Shown: piece after piece, positions 42,089 through 50,851 of the stretch
How the letters are laid out: each line of letters opens with the position of its first letter
How positions within the stretch are numbered: the stretch's first letter is position 1
Source: Streptomyces albidoflavus
GTDB taxonomy: Bacteria; Actinomycetota; Actinomycetes; Streptomycetales; Streptomycetaceae
Direction of reading: 5' to 3'
Assembly: GCF_000719955.1 (NCBI RefSeq)
Contig: NZ_JOII01000023.1
Coordinates: forward strand, 1-64,000
Length of the DNA: 64,000 bases
Notes under the pieces: model-generated
The model's database searches: none
Told to the model about the DNA's origin: nothing
What the model saw: only the letters and a program-made list of their open reading frames with translations
Program-made: the position numbers and the translations under genes

Positions 42089-42568
42089 ATGGCTAAGGAA
42101 AAAGGGCGCAAGCTCATCGCCCAGAACAAGAAGGCGCGCCACGACTACCTCATCATCGACACCTACGAGGCCGGACTGGTCCTCACCGGTACCGAGGTGA
42201 AGTCGCTGCGGCAGGGCCGGGCCTCCCTCGTCGACGGCTTCGTCCAGCTCGACGGGCACGAGGCGTGGCTGCACAACGTCCACGTTCCCGAGTACAGCCA
42301 GGGCACCTGGACCAACCACTCGGCGCGCCGCAAGCGCAAGCTGCTGCTGCACCGGGAGGAGATCGACAAGCTGGAGTCGAAGTCGCAGGAGACCGGCCAC
42401 ACCATCGTGCCGCTCGCCCTGTACTTCAAGGACGGCCGCGCCAAGATCGAGATCGCGCTGGCCAAGGGCAAGAAGGAGTACGACAAGCGGCAGACCCTGC
42501 GGGAGAAGCAGGACCGCCGTGAGGCCGAGCGCGCCATGTCGGCGGTGCGGCGCAAGCAGCGCGCCTGA
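42089..42568 (+). CDS. smpB: SsrA-binding protein SmpB
   Basis: A 159-residue RNA-binding protein needed for tmRNA to enter stalled ribosomes. It has the family marks [29 protein letters not shown], the beta-barrel core and [19 protein letters not shown]; the basic C-terminal tail ([16 protein letters not shown]) is the part that inserts in the decoding channel. The ATG at 42089 starts at MAKEKGRK. tmRNA, its partner, begins 153 bp downstream, an arrangement found in many actinobacteria. Confidence 0.97.
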   Translation: MAKEKGRKLIAQNKKARHDYLIIDTYEAGLVLTGTEVKSLRQGRASLVDGFVQLDGHEAWLHNVHVPEYSQGTWTNHSARRKRKLLLHREEIDKLESKSQETGHTIVPLALYFKDGRAKIEIALAKGKKEYDKRQTLREKQDRREAERAMSAVRRKQRA

Positions 42569-42721
42569 CCGGCCGCTGGCCGGGCCGCCGGGAATAGGCT
42601 GGCACGGGCAGGCGTTGGTCACGTACGATGGGAAACGTCCCGCACGACGGGACAGCCGGGCCGGGAGCTCGGGACCGAGGCTTCGGTTCTCTGATTCCGG
42701 TCCACTTTGAAAACACCACAT

Positions 42722-43105
42722 GGGGATGATCGGTTTCGACAGCGGATGTCGAAGCAGGGGAAGCGAGTCGAGGAAGCGGCAATGATCTCGTAAACCACAT
42801 GTCGCAAAAAATAATCGCCAATACCAAGCGCGATTCCTCCGCCTTCGCCCTCGCTGCCTGATTAGGTAGCTGCGAAGACTCTGCGGAGTGTCAGCCCGGG
42901 GCTGTTCCCGACCCGGATCCTGGCATCAATTAGGGAACTAAACCACTAGACCCGGTCACGGGGTCTGGTGGGAAAACAAACAGTGACTGGGCCTGTCGGC
43001 GACTTGTTCGCGTGATCGCCGGGGCCGAGAAAAGCGTAGCGAACTGCACTCGGAGAAGCCCTGGTTCCGCACCGTTGGACGCGGGTTCGATTCCCGCCAT
43101 CTCCA
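42722..43105 (+). ncRNA. ssrA: Transfer-messenger RNA (tmRNA)
   Basis: About 384 nt. The 5' end GGGGATGATC and the 3' end CATCTCCA form the acceptor stem with one G:U pair, and GGTTCGATTCC near 43084-43094 is the T arm. The reading frame for the tag starts at 42817. CCA is not encoded (ACA follows the discriminator), so it must be added. A -10-like TACGAT at 42624-42629 could give a precursor with a ~90-nt leader to be trimmed. It lies next to smpB and before a strong terminator. Its job is to release stalled ribosomes and tag the products for degradation. Confidence 0.96.
42817..42861 (+). other. tmRNA proteolysis-tag reading frame
   Basis: From the resume codon GCC the frame gives ANTKRDSSAFALAA followed by TGA. 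The C-terminal ALAA is the usual degradation signal read by ClpXP and similar proteases. Confidence 0.9.
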
Positions 43106-43120
43106 CAATTCCCATGTAGG

Positions 43121-43152
43121 CGAAGCCCCTGGTCCCCGGACCAGGGGCTTCG
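43121..43152. terminator. Terminator of ssrA and of the convergent MFS gene
   Basis: CGAAGCCCCTGGTCC (43121-43135) pairs perfectly with 43138-43152, 14-15 bp with a minimal loop. It lies 16 bp after tmRNA and 9 bp beyond the MFS stop codon. Confidence 0.88.
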
Positions 43153-43160
43153 TCGTCTTC

Positions 43161-44540
43161 TCAGCCCCGTACGCCGGACAGCGCCGGGGCGCGCAGGCGG
43201 GCGGCGAGGGCGATGGCCGCGCAGGCCGCCGCGAGGGCCACGGTGTAGCCGGTGCCGGGGGTGAGGCGGTCGGCGGCCTGGCCCGCGAGGGCCGAGCCCA
43301 GGGCGATGCCGGTGAGGATCGCGGTGACGGCGAGGGTGAGGCCCTCGTTGAGGCGGGCCTGCGGGGTGCGGTGCTGGACCAGGGTCATCGCGGTGATCAT
43401 GACCGGGGCGGTGGCCATTCCCGCGCACAGCACCGCCGGGGCCAGCAGCACCGCCGAACCGGTGGTGGCGGCCAGGGCGGGCAGCGCGAGGGCGGCGGTG
43501 AGCAGGGCCAGCAGGACCGGGAGCCGGGCCGCCGCCGGGCCCGCCGGTGCCCTGGCCCCGTAGACCAGCCCGGCCACGCAGGACCCGGCCGCCTGGAGGC
43601 CGACGATCAGGCCGCCCGCCGCCGCGTGGCCGGCGGTGTCGGCGAAGGCGAGGGTGGTGACCTCCAGGGTGCCGAAGACGATCCCGGTGGCGAGGAAGAC
43701 GGCGAGCAGCGGGGCGGTGCCGGGGCGGCGGAGCGGGGCGGCGCTCCCCGTGGCGGGGCGCGGGTGCGGCGGGGGCTCGGTGGCGCGCTGGGCGGTGAAC
43801 AGGGTGATCCCGACGGCCAGCAGCGCCACCCCGGTCAGGGTGCCCGCCTCCGGGAAGAGGGTGGTGCACAGGACGGCGGCGAGCGCCGGCCCGGCCATGA
43901 AGCAGACCTCGTCGACCGCCTGCTCGAAGGAGGTCGCCGTGTGCCGGCGGGCCGGGTCCTCGCCGAGCAGTGCCTGCCAGCGGGCGCGGGCCATCGCCCC
44001 GGCGTTGGGGACGGTGGCGGTCGCCGCGTACGCCGCGAAGAGGGTCCAGGCCGGGGCGCCGAGACGGACGCAGGCCACCAGGGCGAGGGCGCCGCAGACG
44101 GCCAGGGCGGCAGCGGGCCGGGCGACGCGGCGCTGGCCGTAGCGGTCGACGAGACGGGCCGTCCACGGGGCGACCAGCGCGGTGGCGGCCAGCCCGGTCG
44201 CGGTGACGGCCCCGGCCAGCGCGTACGAGTCCCGTGAGGCGGCGATCATCAGGACCGCGCTGACCGAGAACATCCCGGCCGGCAGCCGCGCCAGGAGCCC
44301 GCCGAGGGTGAAGGCGGTGGCGCCGGGGAGGCGGAGCAGGGCCAGGTAGCCGGACGGGCCGGACCCGGTGGTGGCCGTGGCGCGGGGACGGCGGGGCGGA
44401 GGCGGTGGTGGCGGGCCGCCCGGGCCCGAGCCCGGGGGTGCGGCGGGGGCCGCCACGGCCAGGGTGTGGCCGGTGGCCGCGAGGAGCGGGGCGGTGGCGG
44501 GCAGGGCGGGGCGGCGCCGGAGCGCGGGGAGGGAGGGCAT
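43161..44540 (-). CDS. MFS transporter
   Basis: A 459-residue membrane transporter with about 12 hydrophobic segments and no close marker of substrate. WTARLVDRYGQRRVARP is the MFS motif A (loop 2-3 D-R-x-G-x-R) after the second segment. Residues 30-75 form an unusually Pro/Gly-rich N-terminal cytoplasmic tail. The ATG at 44540 is used because the frame upstream overlaps the divergent LysR gene; CAGACT 6 nt before it may be a -10 of a leaderless mRNA. Divergence from a LysR regulator (83 bp apart) suggests the LysR controls this exporter. Confidence 0.85.
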   Translation of the reverse strand: MPSLPALRRRPALPATAPLLAATGHTLAVAAPAAPPGSGPGGPPPPPPPRRPRATATTGSGPSGYLALLRLPGATAFTLGGLLARLPAGMFSVSAVLMIAASRDSYALAGAVTATGLAATALVAPWTARLVDRYGQRRVARPAAALAVCGALALVACVRLGAPAWTLFAAYAATATVPNAGAMARARWQALLGEDPARRHTATSFEQAVDEVCFMAGPALAAVLCTTLFPEAGTLTGVALLAVGITLFTAQRATEPPPHPRPATGSAAPLRRPGTAPLLAVFLATGIVFGTLEVTTLAFADTAGHAAAGGLIVGLQAAGSCVAGLVYGARAPAGPAAARLPVLLALLTAALALPALAATTGSAVLLAPAVLCAGMATAPVMITAMTLVQHRTPQARLNEGLTLAVTAILTGIALGSALAGQAADRLTPGTGYTVALAAACAAIALAARLRAPALSGVRG

Positions 44541-44623
44541 GGCAGGAGTCTGCGGCGGGCCCCTCGCGGGGGTCCAACACCTCTGGAGCCCGCATTCACG
44601 CACTTTCGTTGTAGGTTCGCCGG

Positions 44624-45586
44624 ATGTCATCGCCCGAGCCCGCGCCGCGCCTGCTCCGCGCCTTCCTCGCCGTCGCCGAGGAGCTCCACTTCACCCGGGC
44701 CGCCGCCCGCCTCTACGTCGCCCAGCAGGCCCTCAGCCGCGACGTGCGGCGGCTGGAGGCGGAACTCGGCACCGAACTGCTGGTCCGCTCCACCCGCCGG
44801 GCCGAACTCACCCCCGACGGCGAGCGGTTCGTCCCGTACGCCCGCCGGGTCCTGGCCGCCTACGAGGAGCTGGGGAGTGCCTTCGGGCAGGCGAGGCCCC
44901 TGCTGGTGGACGTCAACTCGCCCGGCCTCGTCTTCGAACGCGTCCTGGAGCACGCCCGCCGCCTCGTCCCCGAGCTGGAGGTGATGGCCCGTTACGAGAG
45001 CGGGCTGACCGGGGCCGCCCTGGAGATCGGCGCCGGGCGCCTCGACGCCTCGTTCGGCCGCTGGGCCGGGCTCGAACCCGCCCTGCGCGACCAGCTCGAC
45101 CACCAGCCCGTACGGCTGGAGCCGATGGCGGTCGTCCTGCCCGAGGACCACCCGCTCGCCGCCCTGGCCGAGGTGCCGCTCGGCGCGCTCGCCGGGGAGT
45201 ACGTCTACGCGGGCGCGGGCAACCCCCGCACCCCCGAGTGGACCGGCCTCGCCCACGCGCTCTTCGCCGGGCGGGGCATCCGCGTCTCGCCGCCCGCGCC
45301 GCTCGCCGTCGGCCGCGAGGAATTCGAACGTGTCATGGCGAAATACCGGCATCCGGTGCTCGCCGTGGTCGACTTCCCGCCCATGCCGGGGTGCGTGCTG
45401 CGCCCGCTGACCGACCCCGTGCCGCTCTCCCCGGTCTCCCTGGTGTGGCGCAAGGGGCTGCGCCATCCCGCGCTGGACGCCGTACGGAGCGCGGCCGCCA
45501 CCCTCGCCCGTGCCGAACACTGGCTCGAAGCGCCGCCCGGTTCCTGGCTGCCGGAGGCCGATCGTCAAAGCATGGGTCAACCGTGA
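44624..45586 (+). CDS. LysR-family transcriptional regulator
   Basis: A 320-residue LysR regulator. Residues 8-65 hold the helix-turn-helix (RAFLAVAEELHFTRAAARLY, then QQALSRDVRRLEAELG and the wing LVRSTRRAELTPDG). The effector domain spans ~95-300. TAGGTT (44612-44617) ends 6 nt before the ATG, suggesting a leaderless mRNA. It is divergent from the MFS transporter gene and separated from matA by 160 bp. Function as regulator of the transporter is the simplest inference; control of matAB is possible. Confidence 0.92.
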   Translation: MSSPEPAPRLLRAFLAVAEELHFTRAAARLYVAQQALSRDVRRLEAELGTELLVRSTRRAELTPDGERFVPYARRVLAAYEELGSAFGQARPLLVDVNSPGLVFERVLEHARRLVPELEVMARYESGLTGAALEIGAGRLDASFGRWAGLEPALRDQLDHQPVRLEPMAVVLPEDHPLAALAEVPLGALAGEYVYAGAGNPRTPEWTGLAHALFAGRGIRVSPPAPLAVGREEFERVMAKYRHPVLAVVDFPPMPGCVLRPLTDPVPLSPVSLVWRKGLRHPALDAVRSAAATLARAEHWLEAPPGSWLPEADRQSMGQP

Positions 45587-45746
45587 CACCACAGAAGTAC
45601 TTCTGATTCCGGCGTGCGCTACATTCTTGGTCCGGGCTCTGTGTGATAGGGGGGCGCTCGGACGGGGTGGGGGCTCGGTCCGACGGCAGGCCCGTTTCTT
45701 CGTTCCGTGCGCCCGGACACCTTGAGTGGGGGAGTGGCGCCGCACC

Positions 45747-46577
45747 ATGGCCGTAACACCGGAAGAAGCACCCGTGAACCGGATCGACGACGGGGCCGAC
45801 GGGCCGGGCGGGGGCAGGCCGCCCTCCGCACATCACGTTCACGACCCGTTCGAAGTCACCATCCAGATGGACGGCATCGGCCGCCACCTCGAAGGTGCCC
45901 GGCGGCCCCGCGGCGCCCACGCCAAACCGCAGCCCCGGCCGCTCCAGGAGCCCGCCGACGGACCGGTCTTCGTCGACGAGTCGGGCCGGCGCGGCCGCCA
46001 CCTGCGGCGGATCGGGCTGGCCTGCGGCATCGCCTTCGCCGGGTACGCCGTGGTGGTCGTCGCCACCCTCTTCTCCGGCAACTCCTCCGCGCCCTGGGTG
46101 CCGTTGCCCGGACCGGAGGCCGAACGCCCGGCCACCGTCGACACCCCGGGCCTGCCCGAGGAGTCCGCGGGGGCCACGGAAGGCCCCGGGGGCGCGACCG
46201 TGCCCGCCGACGGCACCGCCCCCGTGGCCGGGACGAGCGAGGCCCCGGACACCCCGTCGGACGGCACCGCCCGCAGCGACGGGCCCGCGGGCACCCCGGG
46301 CGGCCCGGGCACCGGCACGGACCCCGAGCCCACCGCGACCACCCCGGCCGCCCCGGACCCCAAGCCCTCCGACACCCGCGGCCCCGGCACGCCCGTCGAC
46401 CCGCCGACCCAGCCCGAGCAGCCCCCGGCCGAGTCCGAGGACCCGCCGGCCGAGCCCGAGACGCCGTCCGGCGACGGCGGCGGCACCGTTCCGCAGGCCC
46501 GCTCGGCCACCACCGCACCGCCCGCCGTCCACACCCTGGCGCGCACCGCCCCGCCCGAGGAGAACCAGGCCGCCTGA
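45747..46577 (+). CDS. matA: MatA, membrane protein of the PNAG (mat) operon
   Basis: A 276-residue single-pass membrane protein. The N-terminal ~85 residues are hydrophilic and cytoplasmic, one transmembrane segment is at ~88-110 (IGLACGIAFAGYAVVVVATLF), and the remaining ~165 residues are a Pro/Thr/Glu/Gly-rich extracellular disordered stalk. It has no enzyme motif. Identification rests on position directly before matB: in S. coelicolor and S. lividans matAB make a poly-beta-1,6-N-acetylglucosamine-type polymer needed for pellet formation. ATG at 45747 is preceded by GGGGGAG 13 nt upstream, so spacing is long. matB starts 12 bp after its stop. Confidence 0.82.
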   Translation: MAVTPEEAPVNRIDDGADGPGGGRPPSAHHVHDPFEVTIQMDGIGRHLEGARRPRGAHAKPQPRPLQEPADGPVFVDESGRRGRHLRRIGLACGIAFAGYAVVVVATLFSGNSSAPWVPLPGPEAERPATVDTPGLPEESAGATEGPGGATVPADGTAPVAGTSEAPDTPSDGTARSDGPAGTPGGPGTGTDPEPTATTPAAPDPKPSDTRGPGTPVDPPTQPEQPPAESEDPPAEPETPSGDGGGTVPQARSATTAPPAVHTLARTAPPEENQAA

Positions 46578-46589
46578 GGCCGTATCGCC

Positions 46590-48755
46590 ATGACTTCCCG
46601 TTCCCGTGCGGCGCGGCGCCGCAGACTGCCGCTCAGGTATCTGCTGCCCTCGCTCTTCCTCGTCGCCCTCAGCGCCATGCTGATGCTCCGCGGCTACGTG
46701 CACAGCGAGATACTCGCCGACCACCGCGTCCAGCCGCCCGCCGCCACCGACCAGGTGCCGGAGGAGATCACCGAGGGCGGCCCGGTCATCGCCCAGCGCG
46801 ACGGCGAGCCCGCCACCTTCTCCGTCCCCGACCACAAGCTCGTCCTCACCTTCGACGACGGCCCCGACCCGGAGTGGACCCCGAAGGTCCTCGACGTGCT
46901 CGCCGAACACGACGCGCACGGCGTCTTCTTCGTCACCGGGACGATGGCCTCCCGCCACCCCGACCTGGTGAAGCGGATGGTCGACGAGGGACACGAGCTG
47001 GGGCTGCACACCTTCAACCACCCCGACCTCTCCTTCCAGTCCAGGAGCCGCATCGACTGGGAGCTGACCCAGAACCAGCTGGCCCTGGCCGGCGCCGCCG
47101 GAGTGCGGACCTCGCTGTTCCGGCCGCCGTACTCCTCGTTCTCCAACGCCATGGACAACAAGTCCTGGCCGGTCACCGAGTACATCGGCTCGCTCGGCTA
47201 CCTCACCGTCGTCAACAACACCGACAGCGAGGACTGGAAGCGCCCCGGCGCCGACGAGATCATCCGCCGCGCCACCCCGCGCGGCGGCGAGGGCGCCATC
47301 GTCCTCATGCACGACTCCGGCGGCGACCGCTCGCAGACCGTCGAGGCCCTCGACCGGTTCCTGCCCTCGCTGAAGGAGAAGGGGTACGAGTTCACCAACC
47401 TCACCGAGGCCCTGAACGCGCCCAGCGCCCACACCCCCGTCACCGGCGCCGCCCGCTGGCAGGGCGTCGCCTGGGTCACCGCGGTCGGCATCTCCGAGAA
47501 CGTCACCGGGGTCCTGGTCGCCGGGCTCGCCGTCATCGGCGTCCTCGTCTTCGCCCGCTTCGGGCTGATGCTGGTGCTCTCCTTCGTCCACGCCCGCAAG
47601 GTGCGCTCGCGGAAATTCCGCTGGGGCCCGCCGGTCACCGAACCGGTCACCGTGCTGGTGCCCGCGTACAACGAGGCGAAATGCATCGTCAACACGGTCA
47701 CCTCGCTGACCGCCAGTGACCATCCGGTCGAGGTCATCGTCATCGACGACGGCTCCGGCGACGGCACCGCCCGCATCGTCGAGGACTTGCGCATCCCGAA
47801 CGTCCGCGTGGTCCGCCAGCAGAACGCCGGCAAGCCCGCCGCCCTCAACCGCGGCCTCGCCAACGCCAGTCACGACCTCATCGTGATGATGGACGGCGAC
47901 ACCGTCTTCGAGGCCGCCACCGTCCGCGAACTGGTCCAGCCCTTCGGTGACCCGAAGGTCGGCGCCGTCGCGGGCAACGCCAAGGTCGGCAACCGCGACA
48001 CCCTCATCGGCGCCTGGCAGCACATCGAGTACGTGATGGGCTTCAACCTCGACCGCCGCATGTACGACGTGCTCGGCTGCATGCCGACCATCCCCGGCGC
48101 GGTCGGCGCCTTCCGCCGCAGCGCCCTGGAACGGATCGGCGGCATGAGCGAGGACACCCTCGCCGAGGACACCGACGTCACCATGGCCCTGCACCGCGAC
48201 GGCTGGAAGGTCGTCTATGCGGAGAACGCCCGCGCCTGGACCGAGGCCCCCGAGTCCGTCCAGCAGCTCTGGTCCCAGCGTTACCGCTGGAGCTACGGCA
48301 CCATGCAGGCCATCTGGAAGCACCGTCGCGCCCTCGTGGAGAAGGGCCCCTCCGGCCGCTTCGGCCGCGTCGGCCTGCCCCTGGTCTCCCTCTTCATGGT
48401 CCTGGCGCCGCTGCTCGCCCCCCTCATCGACGTCTTCCTCCTCTACGGCCTGGTCTTCGGCGACACCGGCAAGACCGTCCTCGCCTGGCTCGGCGTCCTC
48501 GCGATCCAGGCGGTCTGCGCCGCCTACGCCTTCCGGCTCGACAAGGAACGCATGACCCACCTCGTCTCCCTGCCGCTCCAGCAGATCCTCTACCGGCAGC
48601 TGATGTACGTCGTGCTGCTCCAGTCCTGGATCACCGCCCTCACCGGCGGCCGCCTGCGCTGGCAGAAACTCCGGCGCACCGGCGTCGTCGAGATGCCCGG
48701 CGCCGCCGCCCCGGCCGGCCGGCCCGCCGAGCCCGAGCGGAGGCCCGTCGCATGA
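46590..48755 (+). CDS. matB: MatB, polysaccharide deacetylase - GT2 synthase fusion
   Basis: A 721-residue bifunctional membrane enzyme for PNAG-like polymer synthesis. After a transmembrane anchor (17-35), residues ~85-265 are a CE4 deacetylase: TFDDGPD (catalytic Asp and metal), HTFNHPD (metal His pair), RPPYSSF and LMHDSGGDRS. Following a membrane span near 305-330, residues ~350-560 are a processive GT2: VIDDGSGDGT, MMDGDT (DxD), AEDTDVT and QRYRW. Several C-terminal spans form the export channel. The deacetylase faces outside and the synthase inside, combining the jobs of IcaA/PgaC and IcaB/PgaB. Its stop overlaps the next ATG (ATGA). Confidence 0.93.
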   Translation: MTSRSRAARRRRLPLRYLLPSLFLVALSAMLMLRGYVHSEILADHRVQPPAATDQVPEEITEGGPVIAQRDGEPATFSVPDHKLVLTFDDGPDPEWTPKVLDVLAEHDAHGVFFVTGTMASRHPDLVKRMVDEGHELGLHTFNHPDLSFQSRSRIDWELTQNQLALAGAAGVRTSLFRPPYSSFSNAMDNKSWPVTEYIGSLGYLTVVNNTDSEDWKRPGADEIIRRATPRGGEGAIVLMHDSGGDRSQTVEALDRFLPSLKEKGYEFTNLTEALNAPSAHTPVTGAARWQGVAWVTAVGISENVTGVLVAGLAVIGVLVFARFGLMLVLSFVHARKVRSRKFRWGPPVTEPVTVLVPAYNEAKCIVNTVTSLTASDHPVEVIVIDDGSGDGTARIVEDLRIPNVRVVRQQNAGKPAALNRGLANASHDLIVMMDGDTVFEAATVRELVQPFGDPKVGAVAGNAKVGNRDTLIGAWQHIEYVMGFNLDRRMYDVLGCMPTIPGAVGAFRRSALERIGGMSEDTLAEDTDVTMALHRDGWKVVYAENARAWTEAPESVQQLWSQRYRWSYGTMQAIWKHRRALVEKGPSGRFGRVGLPLVSLFMVLAPLLAPLIDVFLLYGLVFGDTGKTVLAWLGVLAIQAVCAAYAFRLDKERMTHLVSLPLQQILYRQLMYVVLLQSWITALTGGRLRWQKLRRTGVVEMPGAAAPAGRPAEPERRPVA

Positions 48756-50083
48756 CCGAGACCCCCTGGCCCGACCGCTACCCCCAGCCCGGCGCCCCCG
48801 GCGTCCCGCAGGTCCCGGGCATGCCCGCCGCCCCGGGCCCGTACACCGCCCCCGGCCCGTACACCGCGACGGCCCCCGCGCCCGCCGCCGTCGTACCGGC
48901 CCCCGAGGAACCCCCGGCGCCCGCCGCCCCCAAGAAGCCCGGCCGCGACCGCTACCTCGACCTCCTGCGCTCCATCGCCCTGGTCCGCGTCGTGCTCTAC
49001 CACATCTTCGGCTGGGCCTGGCTGACCGTCCTCTTCCCCTCCATGGGCGTCATGTTCGCCCTGGCCGGCTCCCTGATGGCCCGCTCGCTCGCCCGCCCGG
49101 CGGCCGGGGTCATCAAGAGCCGCGTCCGCCGCCTGCTCCCGCCCATGTGGGTCTTCGGCGCCCTGATGCTCGCCATGTTCGCCTACGCGGGCTGGAACCC
49201 GGGCCAGTCCGAGGGCGCCTGGGGCTGGGCCAAACTGTTCAACTACCTGGTGCCGGTCGGCGCCCCGCCCTACCCCTGGTCGATCGGCGACGCCTCCGGC
49301 CTGCTGGAGCAGACCTGGGCCGTACAGGCCGCCGGTCCCCTCTGGTACCTGCGCGCCTACCTCTGGTTCGTCCTCGCCTCCCCGCTCCTGCTCTGGGCCT
49401 TCCGGCGCGCCCCGTGGCCCACCATGCTGGCGCCGCTCGCCCTCACCGCCGTCGTCGGCACCGGCCTGGTGAAGATCCCCGGTGAACTCGGCAACGCCGT
49501 CACCGACTTCACCGTCTACGCCGGGTGCTGGATGCTGGGCTTCGCCCACCAGCAGGGGCTGCTCCGCGAGATCCCGCGCTACCTGGCCGTCTCCCTGGCC
49601 AGCCTCGTCATGGCCTTCGGCCTGTGGTGGGCCTCCGGCCACCTCGGCCCCGACGGCTGGGACCTCAACGACATCCCCCTCGCCCAGGCCACCTGGTCCT
49701 TCGGCTTCGTCACCCTCCTGCTGCTGTACTCGCCCTCCTGGCAGACCCTGCCGGGCCGGCTCGCCAAGTGGGACCCGCTCATCACGCTCTCCAACAACCG
49801 CGCGGTGACGATCTACCTCTGGCACAACCTGCTCATCATGGCGACGGTCCCGCTGATCGACCTGCTCTACCGGCTCCCCCTCATGGACGACCCGCAGTGG
49901 GGCAACGCCCTCTCCACCACCTACAGCCTGTGGATGTTCGTCCTGGTCTGGCCGCTGATCGGGCTCATGGTGCTGGCCGTCGGCTGGGTCGAGGACCTGG
50001 CCGCCAAACGCCCGCCGCGCCTGTGGCCGGACGGGACGAGGCGGGGCTCCGCCGCCAAGCCGGGGAACACCCACCGCAAGTGA
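48752..50083 (+). CDS. Membrane acyltransferase in the mat operon
   Basis: A 443-residue polytopic protein of the acyltransferase-3 family. A Pro/Ala-rich cytoplasmic tail (1-63) precedes RDRYLDLLRSIALVRVVLYH, the family R-x-A...H motif. Roughly ten membrane segments follow. The ATG overlaps the matB stop, so it is the third cotranslated gene of the operon. In PNAG systems such proteins (for example IcaC) are thought to O-acylate the chain; the same role is inferred here. A hairpin ends the operon at 50154-50182. Confidence 0.87.
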   Translation: MTETPWPDRYPQPGAPGVPQVPGMPAAPGPYTAPGPYTATAPAPAAVVPAPEEPPAPAAPKKPGRDRYLDLLRSIALVRVVLYHIFGWAWLTVLFPSMGVMFALAGSLMARSLARPAAGVIKSRVRRLLPPMWVFGALMLAMFAYAGWNPGQSEGAWGWAKLFNYLVPVGAPPYPWSIGDASGLLEQTWAVQAAGPLWYLRAYLWFVLASPLLLWAFRRAPWPTMLAPLALTAVVGTGLVKIPGELGNAVTDFTVYAGCWMLGFAHQQGLLREIPRYLAVSLASLVMAFGLWWASGHLGPDGWDLNDIPLAQATWSFGFVTLLLLYSPSWQTLPGRLAKWDPLITLSNNRAVTIYLWHNLLIMATVPLIDLLYRLPLMDDPQWGNALSTTYSLWMFVLVWPLIGLMVLAVGWVEDLAAKRPPRLWPDGTRRGSAAKPGNTHRK

Positions 50084-50153
50084 ACCTCGCCCGCGCGGCG
50101 TGAAGGAACCGCGTACGTCCCGTGGACCCCTTTCCGTCCGTTGGTACCGTCTT

Positions 50154-50182
50154 GGGATGCCCGGCCACAGGCCGGGCATCCC
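50154..50182 (+). terminator. Hairpin after the mat operon
   Basis: GGGATGCCCGGCC (50154-50166) pairs perfectly with 50170-50182, 13 bp. A TACCGT box (50145-50150) directly before it leaves open that the hairpin is instead the 5' leader of the next gene. Confidence 0.7.
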
Positions 50183-50221
50183 TTCCGTTTCCCCACGAGC
50201 AGTACGAGAAGGAGCCCCACC

Positions 50222-50851
50222 GTGGCCCGTCGCACCCTGCCCCTCGCGGCGCTGACCGCAGCCGCCGCCCTCACCTTGACCGCCTGCGGGGGGTCGGGGG
50301 AGCCCGACGACATCAAGGGGGCCGGGGGGTCGGCTTCGGCCGAGCCGAGTGAGCAGCCCGAGGGCTCGGACAAGGGGCGGCCCAGCTTCACGATGCCCAA
50401 GTCGTTCAAGCTGGAGTTCCGCGACTGGCGCAGCGACGACCCGAGCGAGCAGGCGATCCTCGACGACGGCCGCGAGCAGCTGCGCGCCGGCTATGCGGCG
50501 ATCGGTGAAGGTGACCCCGACGCCGACTACTTCGCCTTCTACAACACGAAGGTAGGCCTGAGCGGGGGCAAGGAGTGGATCAAGAGCTACTCGGACAAGA
50601 ACGTCACCGTCATCGGTGAACTGCCCGTCTACGACGCCAAGGCGGCGTTGGTCGGCAAGGGCGACAACCTGGCCTCCCTCACGTACTGCACCGACGAGAG
50701 CAAGGCGTACACCGAGAACCGGGAGACCGGGAAGAAGGTCGGCAACCCCGAAGGGACGGAGCCGACCGTCCAGTACGTCACCACGCTCCGGAAGTCGGAG
50801 GAAGGCGTCTGGCAGACCGACAACGTGAAGTCGGAACGAGGAGCATGCTGA
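50222..50851 (+). CDS. Lipoprotein of unknown function
   Basis: A 209-residue secreted lipoprotein. The signal ALTAAAALTLTACGG has the lipobox with Cys at residue 21. A Gly/Ser/Glu linker (24-52) is followed by a compact domain (KLEFRDWRSDDPSEQAILDD ... NVTVIGELPVYDAKAALV ... TYCTDES) with no family that I recognise. GTG at 50222 has AAGGAG at 50209-50214. Its TGA overlaps the ATG of the following gene, so the two are coupled and probably function together on the cell surface. Confidence 0.85.
   Translation: MARRTLPLAALTAAAALTLTACGGSGEPDDIKGAGGSASAEPSEQPEGSDKGRPSFTMPKSFKLEFRDWRSDDPSEQAILDDGREQLRAGYAAIGEGDPDADYFAFYNTKVGLSGGKEWIKSYSDKNVTVIGELPVYDAKAALVGKGDNLASLTYCTDESKAYTENRETGKKVGNPEGTEPTVQYVTTLRKSEEGVWQTDNVKSERGAC

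Noticed and set aside
43081..43105. Separate tRNA gene
   Set aside because: The T-arm and acceptor sequence belong to the 3' half of tmRNA; no anticodon arm is nearby.
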